From positions 62,001 through 126,000 of the forward strand of contig CAWJHQ010000013.1 in assembly GCA_963842775.1 (NCBI GenBank): a stretch of 64,000 nt of DNA, in the 5' to 3' direction. Of the stretch, positions 1 to 10,135 are shown piece by piece (position 1 is the stretch's first letter; every line of letters starts with the position of its first letter). The translations under genes were made by a program, and so were the position numbers. This DNA comes from R-RK-3 sp963842775 (GTDB taxonomy: Bacteria > Pseudomonadota > Alphaproteobacteria > Rhizobiales > Rhodomicrobiaceae). The notes beneath the pieces are model-generated. The model did no database searches. It was given only the letters and a program-made list of their open reading frames with translations, and was not told the origin of the DNA.

Positions 1-464
1 GCGCGCAGAGCGTCCATCGCATTTCGGGCGGCCAGTTTCTCCTCATCGACGAGAGCTACAACGCCAATCCCGCCTCGGTCGGCGCGGCGCTGAAGGTGCT
101 CGGCGAGGTTTCGCCCGCCCGCGCCACGCGCCGCATCGCGGTGCTCGGCGACATGCTCGAACTCGGCGAAGGGTCCGAGGCGATGCATGTGGCGCTTGCA
201 GGCCCCATTAAGGCTGCCGGCATTGATAGTGTCTACTGCTGCGGGCCGCATATGGAAGCCCTGTTCGACGCGCTCGACGAAGCGCAGCAGGGCGGCTGGT
301 CCGAGGATTCGGACGGATTGAGGGACACGCTGCCGGCGGCCATCAGGGCCGGCGACGCGATCATGATCAAGGGCTCGCTGGGCAGCCGCATGGGGCCGCT
401 GGTGAACGCAATCAAAGACCGTTTTCCGCTGGTGCGCAGCGCGGACAGAACGGCCGCGGAATAG
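1..464 (+). CDS. murF: MurF, C-terminal part (truncated by window start)
   Basis: UDP-N-acetylmuramoyl-tripeptide--D-alanyl-D-alanine ligase, the last cytoplasmic Mur ligase. Only about the last 153 residues are present and the frame is open to the window edge from position 3. Visible family motifs are DESYNANPAS (about residues 17-26 of the fragment), typical of the Mur ligase C-terminal domain, and LGDMLELG (about 48-55). It lies 16 bp upstream of mraY in the same direction, the normal dcw order. The Walker and central domains lie outside the window. Confidence 0.95.
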   Translation, partial: AQSVHRISGGQFLLIDESYNANPASVGAALKVLGEVSPARATRRIAVLGDMLELGEGSEAMHVALAGPIKAAGIDSVYCCGPHMEALFDALDEAQQGGWSEDSDGLRDTLPAAIRAGDAIMIKGSLGSRMGPLVNAIKDRFPLVRSADRTAAE

Positions 465-480
465 GTCGAAAGGGGAGGGA

Positions 481-1563
481 ATGCTCTATCTGCTTGGCGT
501 TTTGGGTGACCAGGCGCAGATTTTCAACGTATTCCGCTACATCACATTCCGCACCGGAGGCGCCATCATGACCGCGCTGCTGGTGGTGTTCCTGTTCGGT
601 CCCGCACTGATCAGCCAGCTTCGCCTGCGCCAGGGCAAGGGCCAGCCGATCCGCTCCGACGGGCCGAAATCGCATCTCAGCAAGGCCGGCACCCCGACCA
701 TGGGCGGGCTGATGATCCTGCTTGGCGTCGGCGTCGCGACCATCATGTGGGCCAATCTCGCCAACCGGCTGGTCTGGGTGGTGCTCGCGGTGACGCTGTC
801 CTTCGGGCTGATCGGCTTTTACGACGACTATCTGAAGGTGACGAAGCGCTCGAGCAACGGCTTTCCCGGCCGCGTCCGCTTCGGGCTGGAAGTGGCGATC
901 GCGGCGGTCGCCACCTATGCGATCATCAAGATCGGCGCGCCGGGCTTTGCGACCTCGCTTGCCGTGCCGTTCTTCAAGGGTGTGCTGATCGATCTCGGGC
1001 CGATTTTCCTGGTCGTCGGCATCTTCGTCATCGCCGGGGCGGGCAATGCGGTGAACCTCACCGACGGGCTGGACGGGCTGGCCATCGTGCCGGTGATGAT
1101 CGCGGCGTCGACCTTCGGCGTCATCGCCTATCTGGTCGGCAACAGGGTGTTCGCCGACTATCTGCAAGTGCATTTCGTGCCCGGCGCGGGCGAATTGGCG
1201 GTGATCTGCGGCGCGCTGGTCGGGGCGGGGCTGGGCTTCCTGTGGTTCAACGCGCCGCCCGCGATGATCTTCATGGGCGACACCGGCTCGCTGGCGCTGG
1301 GCGGCGCGCTCGGCACCATCGCCGTGGCGACCAAGCACGAGATCGTGCTGGCGATCGTCGGCGGGCTGTTCGTGCTGGAGACGGCGTCGGTCATCGTGCA
1401 GGTGGCGTCGTTCAAGCTGACCGGCAAGCGCGTGTTCCGAATGGCGCCGCTGCACCATCATTTCGAGCAGAAGGGCTGGGCCGAGGCGACGGTCGTGGTG
1501 CGCTTCTGGATCATCGCCGTGGTGCTGGCCCTGATCGGGCTGTCGACGCTGAAGCTGCGGTAG
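481..1563 (+). CDS. mraY: Phospho-MurNAc-pentapeptide transferase MraY
   Basis: Integral membrane enzyme that transfers phospho-MurNAc-pentapeptide to undecaprenyl phosphate, making lipid I. It is 360 residues, the usual length, with about ten hydrophobic segments. Visible motifs are the early basic/Gly stretch PTMGGL, the acidic FYDDYLKV, NLTDGLDGLA, the FMGDTGSLALGG segment and the HHHFE motif near the C-terminus. The ATG at 481 follows a purine-rich GGGGAGGG. It is intact, unlike its neighbours murD and ftsW. A 268-bp repeat-filled gap separates it from murD. Confidence 0.97.
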   Translation: MLYLLGVLGDQAQIFNVFRYITFRTGGAIMTALLVVFLFGPALISQLRLRQGKGQPIRSDGPKSHLSKAGTPTMGGLMILLGVGVATIMWANLANRLVWVVLAVTLSFGLIGFYDDYLKVTKRSSNGFPGRVRFGLEVAIAAVATYAIIKIGAPGFATSLAVPFFKGVLIDLGPIFLVVGIFVIAGAGNAVNLTDGLDGLAIVPVMIAASTFGVIAYLVGNRVFADYLQVHFVPGAGELAVICGALVGAGLGFLWFNAPPAMIFMGDTGSLALGGALGTIAVATKHEIVLAIVGGLFVLETASVIVQVASFKLTGKRVFRMAPLHHHFEQKGWAEATVVVRFWIIAVVLALIGLSTLKLR

Positions 1564-1640
1564 GTTGGACTGCGATGAACCCAGGCGATCCAATCCCTCA
1601 ACCTCACACCCAGCAATGGGCGCCAATATCGGTGCCAGCA

Positions 1641-1787
1641 GCCCCCTCACCCGGCCGCCTGCGGCGTCCGCCCTCTCCCGCGAGGGGAGAGGGCAAGAGC
1701 AGCGCTCGCGGCGCCCTCCGCTTTTTCTTTCAGCCCTCTCCCTTGACGGGAGAGGGCGCGCACGCCAGTGCGCGGGTGAGGGTGGGG
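1641..1787. repeat. REP/BIME-like palindrome pair between mraY and murD
   Basis: Two imperfect palindromes (1671-1693 and 1734-1756), each with CCCTCTCC and GGAGAGGG arms. They are flanked by inverted CCCTCACCC (about 1643) and GGGTGAGGG (about 1774), so the whole block is roughly symmetric. The same units recur at about 7037-7083 and 45415-45518. It separates two genes that are normally tightly coupled. Confidence 0.8.
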
Positions 1788-1831
1788 TCGCAGGTTCGGC
1801 GGTTCGGCTTCGCGGGGGCGAGAGAGCCGCG

Positions 1832-3238
1832 ATGATCCCCATCACGCATCTCGCGGGCAAGAAGGTGGCGGTGTTCGGGCTGGGGCTGTCCGGCATCGCG
1901 ACGGCGAAGGCATTGCGGGCGGGCGGGGCTGAGCCGCGACGTCTGGGACGATGGCGAGAAGGGCAGGGCGGCGGCCGTCGAGGCGGGTTTCGAGCCGGTG
2001 GATCTGCGCGGGGCGGATTGGCGCCAATTTGCCGCGCTGGTGCTCGCGCCGGGCGTGCCGCTGACGCATCCGGAGCCGCATTGGACGGTGCAGCGCGCCA
2101 AGGCGACAGGCATCGAAGTCATCGGCGACACCGAGCTGTTCTGCCGCGAGCGGCGCGCACTGGGCTCCTGGGCAAAAATCGTCGCGATCACCGGCACCAA
2201 CGGCAAATCGACGACCACGGCGCTCACCGCGCATCTGATCGCCGCGGCCGGACGGCGCGTCGCCATGGGCGGCAATATCGGCACGGCGGTGCTGGCGCTC
2301 GAGCCTTTCGCCGACGACCTCACCTATGTCATCGAATATTCCTCCTACCAGATCGACCTGACGCCGACGCTCGACGCAACCGGCGCCTGCCTGCTGAACG
2401 TCACGCCCGACCATCTCGACCGCCACGGCACCATCGACCACTATGCCGAGGTGAAGTCGCGCATCTTCAACCGGCTCGGCAGGGGGGAAACGGCGGTGAT
2501 CGGCGTCGATGATCCGATCTCCGCCGCCATCGCCGACCGGCTGCCCGGCAATGTGAAGTGCATTTCCGTGCTGGAGCCGGTGCCCGAAGGCGTTTACGCG
2601 CATGACGGCGCGCTGATCGAAGTCGAGGGCGGCGAGCCGCTGCCGCCGGTCAGCCTTGCCGGGATCGGCTCGCTGCGCGGCGAGCACAACGCCCAGAACG
2701 CCGCCGCCGCCTTCGCCCTCTGCCGCGCCGTCGGCCTGTCGCGCGAGGACATCGCCGCCGGCCTCGAAGACATTCCCCGGCCTCGCGCACCGGATGGAGC
2801 AGGTCGGCCGGCTCGGGCACGTGCTGTTCATCAACGATTCCAAGGCGACCAATGCCGACGCGGCGGCGAAGGCGCTCGCCAGCTTCGACAGCGATCTACT
2901 GGATCGCGGGCGGCCTCGCCAAGGCGGGCGGGCTCGCCGGATTGGAGCGCTTCTACCCGAGAATCCGCCGCGCCTATTTCATCGGCGACGCGGCGGCCGA
3001 GTTCAGCCGCTTCGTCGAAGGCGCGCTGCCGCATCAGATCAGCGGCACGCTGGACGCCGCCGTCGCCGACGCCGCCCGCGATGCGCTCGACTCCAGCGAG
3101 GCCGAGCCGGTGGTGCTGCTCTCGCCGGCCTGCGCCTCCTTCGACCAGTTCCCCAATTTCGAAGTGCGGGGCAACGCCTTCCGGGCCGCCGTCGCAGCCT
3201 TACCCGGCGTGACAATGCAGGGCACCGAAGCGCCATGA
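1832..3238 (+). CDS. murD: UDP-N-acetylmuramoyl-L-alanine--D-glutamate ligase MurD (three frameshifts)
   Basis: Cytoplasmic Mur ligase adding D-Glu. The protein is spread over three frames. It starts at ATG 1832 (KKVAVFGLGLSGIATAKAL, the N-terminal Rossmann motif) and shifts near 1926 (extra G in GGCGGGGCTG), near 2779 (extra C in ATTCCCCGG) and near 2893 (extra G before ATCTACTGG). Motifs across the frames are ITGTNGKSTTTAL (P-loop), NVTPDHLDRHG, NDSKATNADA and IYWIAGG. All three shifts are +1, so the frame is restored. The repaired length is 467 aa, normal for MurD. MurD is essential, so sequencing error is the likely cause. Its TGA overlaps the ftsW ATG. Confidence 0.9.
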
Positions 3239-4414
3239 GACTGACGCGCACCGACCGCAGCCTGATCGCCGAATGGTGGTTTTCGGTCGACCGCCTGTTG
3301 ATCGGCGCCGTGCTGCTGATCATGTTTCTCGGCGTGATCGTGTCGCTGGCGGCCAGCCCCGCCGTGGCGCATAAGATCGGCGAGGAGCCGCTCTATTTCT
3401 TCAAGCGGCATCTGATCTTCCTCATTCCCAGCGTCATTCTGCTCATCGGCGCGTCCATGCTCGACCCGAAGCTGACGCGGCGCGCCGGGTTGTTCCTGTA
3501 TCTCGGCGGCTTCGCGCTGATGCTGCTGGCGATGGCGCAGGGCATCGAGAAGAACGGCGCGGTGCGCTGGCTGATCATCGGCGGCGGGCAGTCGATCCAG
3601 CCCTCGGAATACGTCAAGCCCGGCTTCGTCATCCTCACCGCCTGGCTGTTCGCCGAAGCGGGCAAGCGGCGGGACATGCCGGCTCTGCCGCTCGCCGTCC
3701 TGGTGCTGGCGGCGCTTGCCGTGGCGCTGGTGCTGCAGCCCGATATCGGCCAGACCTGCCTGCTGGTGCTGGTGTGGGGCGGATTGTTCTTCCTCGCCGG
3801 CTATTCGCTGCTCTGGATCGGCCTCGCCCTGCATGGCCGGCGGCGGGGCGTTCGTCGCGGCCTATTTCAACCTCGCGCATGTGCATAGCCGGGTGGACCG
3901 GTTCCTCTCGCCCTCGGCCGGCGACACGCATCAGATCGACACGGCGCTGACGGCGTTTCGCGAGGGCGGCTGGTTCGGGCGCGGTCCGGGCGAGGGCATC
4001 GTCACGCCCAATCTGCCCGACGCCTACACCGATTACATCTTCGCGGTGATTGCCGAGGAATTCGGAATCGTCTTTTGTCTATTTCTTGTCGTGCTTTATG
4101 GGTTTATCGTCTGGCGTGGCTTTCGCGCCGCCGCCCGTTCGCAGGATATGTTTATCCGGTTGGCGCTTTCCGGCCTGATGATGCTCTTTGGTTTTCAAAC
4201 CTTGATTAATATGGCAGTTAACGTAGACCTGCTTCCGGCCAAGGGCATGACGCTCCCATTTCTGTCTTATGGGGGGTCTTCGCTGACGGCCATGGCGTTG
4301 ACGATGGGACTGGCCCTGGGGCTTGCCCGGCGGCGGCCCGAGGCAGGCCCCATCTACCGCTCCGTGCCGCGGAGAACGGGCAGGACGGTTTCCTCTGGGG
4401 GGATAAGGATTTGA
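3235..4414 (+). CDS. ftsW: Septal peptidoglycan polymerase FtsW (one frameshift)
   Basis: SEDS-family membrane glycosyltransferase of the divisome that polymerises lipid II at the septum. ATG 3235 overlaps the murD stop (ATGA). The N-terminal frame carries about seven hydrophobic segments and GQSIQPSEYVK. The frame then shifts by +1 near 3832 (around CTGCATGGCC) into a segment with AYFNLAHVHSRVDRFLSP, AEEFGIVF and LPFLSYGGSS, all SEDS signatures. The repaired length is 392 aa, typical for FtsW. It ends by overlapping the TTG start of murG. Confidence 0.92.
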
Positions 4415-5553
4415 CTGGCGCGTCCATCGTATTGACTGCGGGAGGCTCCGGGGGACATCTCTTTCCGGCGCAGGCGCTTGCGGCCGAATTGATCCGCAGG
4501 GACTATGAGGTCGACCTGATCACGGACACCCGCGCCTCCGGCTTCGGCGCGAATTTCCCGGGGCGCGCCGTCCACAAGGTGCCGGCCGCCACCTTCCGGG
4601 GGAAATCGCCCATCGAGGCGATGAAGATGGTGGCGACCAACTCCAACGGCTTCAAGATGGCCTATGACATCATGGGCAATCTGAAGCCGAAGGCGATGAT
4701 CGGCTTCGGCGGCTATCCGACCATTCCGCCCGTGCTGGCGGCGTTGGCGCGCGGCATCCCCAGCATGGTGCATGAGCAGAATTCGGTCATGGGCCGGGCC
4801 AATCGCTTCCTCGCCCCGATGGTGAAGGCGATCGCCGTTTCCTTCGAGGACACCAAATTCATCGAAGGCAAGCTTACCGAAAAGATCTTCCTGACCGGCA
4901 CGCCCTTGCGCGACGGCATCGTGGAAATGCGCGGCGGCACCTACCAGCCACCCCAGCCGTCGCAGGCGCTCAATCTGCTCTGCTTCGGCGGCAGCCAGGG
5001 CGCACGCTTCTTCTCCGACATCATGCCTGTCGCGCTGCAATTGCTGCCGCAGGAGCTGCGCGACCGGATGATGGTGGTGCAGCAATGCCGCGAAGAAGAC
5101 ATAGACCGGGTTTTCGACGCCTATGAGGTGGCGGGCGTCGCGGCCGAACTGGCGACGTTTTTCGAGGATTTGCCGGTGCGTATGGCCGGCGCGCATCTGG
5201 TCGTATCGCGCTCAGGTGCAACAACAATCGCCGAACTTACGGCATTGGGGCGGCCGGCGGTGCTCGTACCCTTGCCTCATTCGGTTGATAATGATCAGCT
5301 AGAGAACGCGACCCGATTCGAAAAAGCGGGCGCGGGTTGGTGTTTCGAGCAGGCAATCATGACCCCCGAACGGCTGGCAGGGACCTTGCGGCGGCTGTTC
5401 GAAGAGCCGGCGACTCTCGCACGGGCTTCATCGCGTTCAAAATCCTTGGCGCGCTTAGACGCCGTGGCACGTTTGGCCGATCTGGTTGTTACGCTTGCGG
5501 AAGCACCGGAGTCTTTCGCGGCGCAAAAAGCAGCCCAGGGGCAGGCACGATGA
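4411..5553 (+). CDS. murG: Undecaprenyl-PP-MurNAc-pentapeptide GlcNAc transferase MurG
   Basis: Peripheral membrane GT28-family glycosyltransferase that converts lipid I to lipid II. It is 380 aa and intact. Motifs: TAGGSGGHLFPAQAL at the N-terminus (Gly-rich donor/acceptor loop), FGGYPTIPPV, HEQNSVMGRANRFLAP, FGGSQGARFFS, and SRSGATTIAEL with LPHSVDNDQLENA in the UDP-GlcNAc-binding C-domain. The start is TTG 4411 overlapping the ftsW TGA, with a GGGGGATAAGGA ribosome-binding region. The stop overlaps the murC ATG (ATGA), so translation is probably coupled across the operon. Confidence 0.97.
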   Translation: MTGASIVLTAGGSGGHLFPAQALAAELIRRDYEVDLITDTRASGFGANFPGRAVHKVPAATFRGKSPIEAMKMVATNSNGFKMAYDIMGNLKPKAMIGFGGYPTIPPVLAALARGIPSMVHEQNSVMGRANRFLAPMVKAIAVSFEDTKFIEGKLTEKIFLTGTPLRDGIVEMRGGTYQPPQPSQALNLLCFGGSQGARFFSDIMPVALQLLPQELRDRMMVVQQCREEDIDRVFDAYEVAGVAAELATFFEDLPVRMAGAHLVVSRSGATTIAELTALGRPAVLVPLPHSVDNDQLENATRFEKAGAGWCFEQAIMTPERLAGTLRRLFEEPATLARASSRSKSLARLDAVARLADLVVTLAEAPESFAAQKAAQGQAR

Positions 5554-6982
5554 AGAATTTGACGGAATTCCAGCCGATCCACATCGTCGGGATCGGCGGC
5601 ATCGGTATGAGTGCGATCGCCGAGGTGCTGCACGATCGGGGGATCACGGTGCGCGGCAGCGACCTGAAGGACGGCGTCAACGCCCGCCGCCTCGCCGCCA
5701 AGGGGATTTCCGTCGCGATCGGGCATGGCGCGGAGAATATCGAGGGCGCCGGGCTCGTCGTCCTGTCCTCCGCCGTCAAGGAGACCAATCCGGAGCTGAT
5801 CGCGGCGCGCGCCGCCGGCGTCACGGTGTGGAGCCGGGCGGACATGCTGGCGCGGATGATGGAGAATTTCCGCACCGTCAGCGTCACCGGCACCCACGGC
5901 AAGACGACCACCACCTCGATGATCGCCTGGATCTTCCAGCAGGCGGGCCTCGACCCGACCGTGATCACCGGCGGCATCATCAACGACTGGGGCACCAACG
6001 CCCGCATCGGCCAGGGCAAATGGTTCATCGTCGAGGCGGACGAATCCGACGGCACCTTCGTCAAGCTGCCGACCCATATCGGCGTCGTCACCAATATCGA
6101 CCCCGAACATCTCGACTATTACGGCTCGCTCGATGGCGATGCATGACGCGTTCAAATCGTTCTTCGCCGGCATCCAGCCGGGCGGGCTGATCGTCGCGGG
6201 CATCGACCATCCGGTGGTGCGCGCCTTCGCCGACGAGGCCACGCTCTCCGAGGGCAGCCGGATGCTGCGCTACGGGGTGGCCGCCGATGCGGATCGTGCG
6301 GCTGGCGGCGGTGCGGTCGAATGGCGGCTCGCTGCATGTCGATGCGGCGCTGGGGCAGGCCGTCAAGGGCGGCGCACGGGCGATGGCCGATCTGACGCTC
6401 TCGGTTCCCGGCCATTACAACGCGCTGAACGCCATGGCCGCCATCGCGGTGGCGACCGAGGCCGGCATCGACGACGAGACCATTCGCGAGGCGCTGGACA
6501 GCTTCCACGGCGTGAAGCGGCGCTTCACCCGTACCGGCGTCTGGAACGGCGTGGCGATCTATGATGATTACGCCCACCATCCGGCCGAGATTTCGGCGGT
6601 GCTGGGTGCGGCGCGCGCGGCGACGGAAGGGCGCGTCATCGCCATCGTCCAGCCGCATCGCTATACGCGGCTGAAAAGCCTGTTCGACGAGTTCTGCGCC
6701 TGCTTCTCGGAGTCCGACGCCGTGATCGTCACGCCGGTCTATTCCGCCGGCGAGGAGCCGAACGGGGTCGACCGCGACAAGCTGATCGCCGGCGTGCGCC
6801 TCAAGGGGCACCGTCAGGTCCTCCCCGTCGATGGCGAGGACGGGCTCGCCGGCCTGATCGCCTCGCTGGCCAAGCCCGGCGATCTCGTCATCGGCCTCGG
6901 CGCCGGGACGATCACCGAATGGGCCAATGCGCTTCCGGCGCGGCTCGCCACGCTCACCCCGAGGCTCGACGCGGCGGAATGA
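5550..6982 (+). CDS. murC: UDP-N-acetylmuramate--L-alanine ligase MurC (two frameshifts)
   Basis: First amino-acid ligase of peptidoglycan precursor synthesis. ATG 5550 overlaps the murG stop. Motifs in order: IVGIGGIGMSAIAEVL, VTGTHGKTTTTSMIAW (P-loop), EADESDGTF, NIDPEHLDYYG, then after a +1 shift near 6135 AMHDAFKSFFAGI, and after a second +1 shift near 6283 PGHYNALNAMAAI and YDDYAHHPAEI. The repaired length is 476 aa, normal for MurC. Like murD this is an essential gene, so the shifts are probably consensus errors. A 209-bp gap with two dispersed repeats follows. Confidence 0.93.
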
Positions 6983-7036
6983 CCAAGGCGGATTTATTGT
7001 TTTTATCTGCCGTGATCTTCGTTCTGGCTCTGTCCG

Positions 7037-7083
7037 ACCCTCTCCCGTGGCGAGAGGGTGGACGTGCAGCGTCCGGGTGAGGG
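7037..7083. repeat. REP-like palindrome, CCCTCTCCC family
   Basis: ACCCTCTCCCGTGGCGAGAG plus GGT forms an imperfect hairpin at 7037-7059, followed by GGGTGAGGG at 7075-7083. It matches the units at 1641-1787 and 45415-45518. Confidence 0.7.
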
Positions 7084-7110
7084 CGTCGTGGGCGACTCGG
7101 TTTCGCCGTA

Positions 7111-7167
7111 CGCGAAAATGCGACCAGACAAAGCAGATAGAGCCCCGGTTCCGATTGAATCGGAACG
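7111..7167 (+). repeat. Dispersed intergenic repeat, GCGAAAATGCGACC family
   Basis: Begins with GCGAAAATGCGACCAGACAA and ends with the palindrome TTCCGATTGAATCGGAA. Related copies lie at 17886-17952 and 39136-39214, and in the opposite orientation at 61434-61480. It lies just upstream of murB. Confidence 0.75.
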
Positions 7168-7191
7168 GACGAGGCGTCTAAGGGTGCGCCG

Positions 7192-8143
7192 ATGAGTTTT
7201 CCCGATCTCACAGCCGAGCTGCAGGCCAGCCTCCCCGATCTGCGCGGGCGCATGGAAGCGGGCCAGCCGATGCAGGACATCACCTGGTTCCGCGTCGGCG
7301 GACCGGCGCAAATCCTCTTCACGCCCGCCGACGAGGCCGACCTCGCCTATGTCCTGACGCATCTGCGCGCCGATCTGGCGGTGACGACGGTCGGCGTCGG
7401 CTCCAACCTCCTGGTGCGCGACGGCGGCATTCCCGGCGTGGTGGTGCGGCTCGGCGGGCGCGGCTTCGGCAGGATCGACGCCGAGGACGGCCATCGCATC
7501 CGCGTCGGCGCGGCGGTGCCGGATATGCGGCTGGCGCAAGGCGCGGCGAAAGCGGGCATTTCCGGCCTCGCCTTCTATCGCGGCATCCCCGGCACGGTCG
7601 GCGGTGCGCTCAGGATGAATGCGGGCGCGCACGGCACCGAAACGGCGGACGTGCTGATCGAGGCGCGGGCCGTTGACCGGAGCGGCCGCATCCATACGCT
7701 GAGCCTTGCCGATCTCGCCTATACCTACCGGCATTGCGGCGCGCCCGAAGATCTCATCTTCACCGAGGCGCTCTATCAGGGCGCGCCCGGCGACCCGGAC
7801 GACATCGCGCTCGCCATGCAGGAGGTCGCCGACTACCGCGAGGCCAATCAGCCGACAAAAGCGCGCACCGGCGGCTCGACCTTCAAGAATCCGCCCGGCC
7901 ACAGCGCCTGGAAGCTGATCGACGCGGCGGGCTGCCGGGGTCTTCGCGTCGGCGGCGCGCATGTCTCGGAAATGCACTGCAATTTCCTCATCAATGACGG
8001 CGAGGCCAGCGCGCAGGACATCGAAACCCTCGGCGAGACGGTGCGCGCCCGCGTCAAGGCGGCGAGCGGCATCGAATTGGAGTGGGAAATCAAGCGCCTC
8101 GGCGTGCCCGCCGGAGGGCCAGCCCATGGTGGCGGCGGCATGA
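7192..8143 (+). CDS. murB: UDP-N-acetylenolpyruvoylglucosamine reductase MurB (3'-terminal frameshift)
   Basis: FAD/NADPH enzyme reducing UDP-GlcNAc-enolpyruvate to UDP-MurNAc. Motifs: TWFRVGGPA, VGVGSNLLVRDGGI, FYRGIPGTVGGALRMNAGAHG (FAD-binding), ARTGGSTFKNP (catalytic Ser region) and LEWEIKRLG (catalytic Glu region). Literally, the frame reads on through ddl as one 627-codon frame. One +1 insertion near 8115 (CCGCCGGAGGG) would put the MurB tail into the frame that stops at 8141-8143, overlapping the ddl ATG as ATGA, the junction style used elsewhere in this operon. The repaired length is 316 aa. I therefore annotate two proteins. Confidence 0.9.
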
Positions 8144-9075
8144 GCAGTCAATTCTCCCATGTCGCGGTGCTGATGGGCGGCTGGTCCGCCGAGCGCGAAG
8201 TGTCGCTCAATTCCGGCAAGGCCTGCGCCGCCGCGCTCGAAGGCGAGGGTTACCGCGTCACCCGCATCGATGTCGACCGGCATTTGCCCGAGCGGCTGCG
8301 CGACCTTGCGCCCGATGTCTGCTTCAACGCCCTGCACGGCAAGGGCGGCGAGGACGGCACCGTCCAGGGCATCCTGGAAGTGCTGCAAATCCCCTACACC
8401 CATTCCGGCGTGCTGGCCTCGGCCATGGCGATGAATAAGGCGACGACGAAAATCGTGCTTGCCGACGCAGGCATCGCCGTCGCCGATCACCGCATCGTGC
8501 CCCGCCTCGAAGCGGCGAAGGCGCATGTCATGCCGCCGCCCTATGTCATCAAGCCGGTGGCGGAGGGCTCCAGCGTCGGCGTGTTCATCGTCCGCGAGGA
8601 TCACGCGCATCCGCCGCAGCAGCTCACCTCGTCGGAGTGGACCTTCGCCGAGGAGGTGATGGTCGAGCGCTACATCGCCGGCCGCGAACTGACCTGCGCC
8701 GTGATGGGCGACCGTCCGCTCGGCGTCATCGAGATTCTCCCAGCCGAAGGGCTGGCTTTTTACGATTACGAAGCAAAATACGCTCCCGGAGGCTCAAGAC
8801 ACGTCCTGCCAGCAGAAATTTCACCAAATATTTACCACTTGGTACAGAAGCTGTCGCTTCAGGCTCATCAGGCTTTAGGTTGCCGGGGGATCAGCCGCGC
8901 CGATTTCCGGTTCGACGATCGCGCCGGCGGCACGGGCGAGCTGATCTGCCTGGAAGTCAACACACAGCCCGGCATGACTGCGACATCGCTGGTGCCGGAG
9001 CTTGCAAGCCACAGTGGTCTGACATTCGGTGAACTTGTCCGCTGGATTGTGGAGGACGCGTCTTGCAATCGGTGA
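8140..9075 (+). CDS. ddl: D-alanine--D-alanine ligase
   Basis: ATP-grasp ligase making D-Ala-D-Ala for MurF. It is 311 aa from ATG 8140 (MSSQFSHVAVLMGGWSAERE). Motifs: VAVLMGGWSAEREVSLNSG (N-terminal substrate region), NALHGKGGEDGTVQG, YVIKPVAEGSSVGVFIV (ATP-grasp), VERYIAGRELTCAV and CLEVNTQPGMTATSLVPE (metal-binding EVN). The frame is intact and in the same phase as most of murB, which produces an apparent MurB-Ddl fusion. The gene overlaps the TTG start of ftsQ by 13 bp. Confidence 0.95.
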   Translation: MSSQFSHVAVLMGGWSAEREVSLNSGKACAAALEGEGYRVTRIDVDRHLPERLRDLAPDVCFNALHGKGGEDGTVQGILEVLQIPYTHSGVLASAMAMNKATTKIVLADAGIAVADHRIVPRLEAAKAHVMPPPYVIKPVAEGSSVGVFIVREDHAHPPQQLTSSEWTFAEEVMVERYIAGRELTCAVMGDRPLGVIEILPAEGLAFYDYEAKYAPGGSRHVLPAEISPNIYHLVQKLSLQAHQALGCRGISRADFRFDDRAGGTGELICLEVNTQPGMTATSLVPELASHSGLTFGELVRWIVEDASCNR

Positions 9076-10040
9076 TAAATATCTCTAGAGCTGAACACTA
9101 CAATTGGTACGAGGACGCAAGACCTTATTCGGTTTCGTCCCAGCGTCGCTTCAGCTCGCGCCAGAATAGAGCGAGTGAAAGCGTCAGGCCGTCCGATCGT
9201 TCGCTTTTCGCCTGGTTCGTGGCGCATAGCGAAGCGGCCTCCAGGATTGGTTTCGTTGCTTGCGTGATCTTTTATGGACTGACCGCCGCTTATGGAATGT
9301 CGCGGACCGGCCAGTGGGATGAACTGCGCCAATCGCTCGCCACTCGCACGAATGAACTGGCGCTGATGGCCGGGCTTGAGGTGAAGGCGGTGCAGGTCGA
9401 GGGACAACACCATCTGAAGGAAACCGAGATCGCGGCGGCGCTAGGGCCTCGCGAGGGCGTTTCCATTTTCAAGTTCGACACCGATGCGGCCCGCGAGCGG
9501 CTGAAGCGCAATGGCTGGGTCGCCGAGGCGCGGGTGATGCGGCTTCTGCCCTCCACGCTGGTCGTCGAGCTGGAAGAGCGCACGCCCTTCGCGCTCTGGC
9601 GGGAGGGCGGCAAGCTCGCCGCCATCGATCGTTCGGGCAAGGTGCTGTCGCTGGCCGAACGCACCGACTTTCCCAATTTGCGCGTCGTCTCCGGCGCGGG
9701 AGCCGCCGCACCGGCCGGTGAAATCGTCGACGCGCTGAACGCCGTGCCGGAGCTGCGCGACCGGGTCCGCGACATCGAGCGCATCGCCGGCCGCCGCTGG
9801 GATCTGGTGCTCGACAGCGGCCTTCGGGCAAAGCTGCCGGCCACGAATTTCGTCGAAGCGCTGGCCGATCTCAGCGCCATCGCCGCGAAGAATCCGGCCG
9901 GGCTCTATGAAATCGCGGAAATCGATTTTCGCGTGTCCTCGCAGTTCACCTTGCAGCTGAAGGACGGTTCCGAGGCAGGTCGCAAGAAGTTCCTGTCCTG
10001 GCTCTCCAAGACCCGCGAGAGCCGTAACGAAAAGCTGTAA
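9063..10040 (+). CDS. ftsQ: Cell division protein FtsQ
   Basis: Single-pass inner-membrane divisome protein linking early and late division proteins. It is 325 aa from a TTG start inside the ddl 3' end. It has a cytoplasmic Arg/Ser-rich N-terminus, one hydrophobic segment at about residues 60-80, a POTRA domain beginning near VKAVQVEGQHHLKETEI, and a beta-domain containing VVELEERTPFALWR and the AAIDRSGKVL motif. It is the expected gene between ddl and ftsA. A 29-bp perfect inverted repeat lies downstream. Confidence 0.93.
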   Translation: MQSVINISRAEHYNWYEDARPYSVSSQRRFSSRQNRASESVRPSDRSLFAWFVAHSEAASRIGFVACVIFYGLTAAYGMSRTGQWDELRQSLATRTNELALMAGLEVKAVQVEGQHHLKETEIAAALGPREGVSIFKFDTDAARERLKRNGWVAEARVMRLLPSTLVVELEERTPFALWREGGKLAAIDRSGKVLSLAERTDFPNLRVVSGAGAAAPAGEIVDALNAVPELRDRVRDIERIAGRRWDLVLDSGLRAKLPATNFVEALADLSAIAAKNPAGLYEIAEIDFRVSSQFTLQLKDGSEAGRKKFLSWLSKTRESRNEKL

Positions 10041-10135
10041 TGCGTTGGTTTTGTTTTTGGATGACGCTGCTTATGGTGGCGTCGTCAGTGATTAGACCGT
10101 GATCGGATTGGTGACCAGTTGCGGCACGCTCAGCC

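Noticed and set aside
412..1896. 494-codon minus-strand frame across mraY
   Set aside because: Shadow of mraY with Arg/His/Asp-rich composition and no domain.
1832..3238. murD, ftsW, murC and gatA as pseudogenes
   Set aside because: They are single-copy essential-type genes in their normal operons, with all motifs preserved in the alternate frames and no stop codons within the joined segments.
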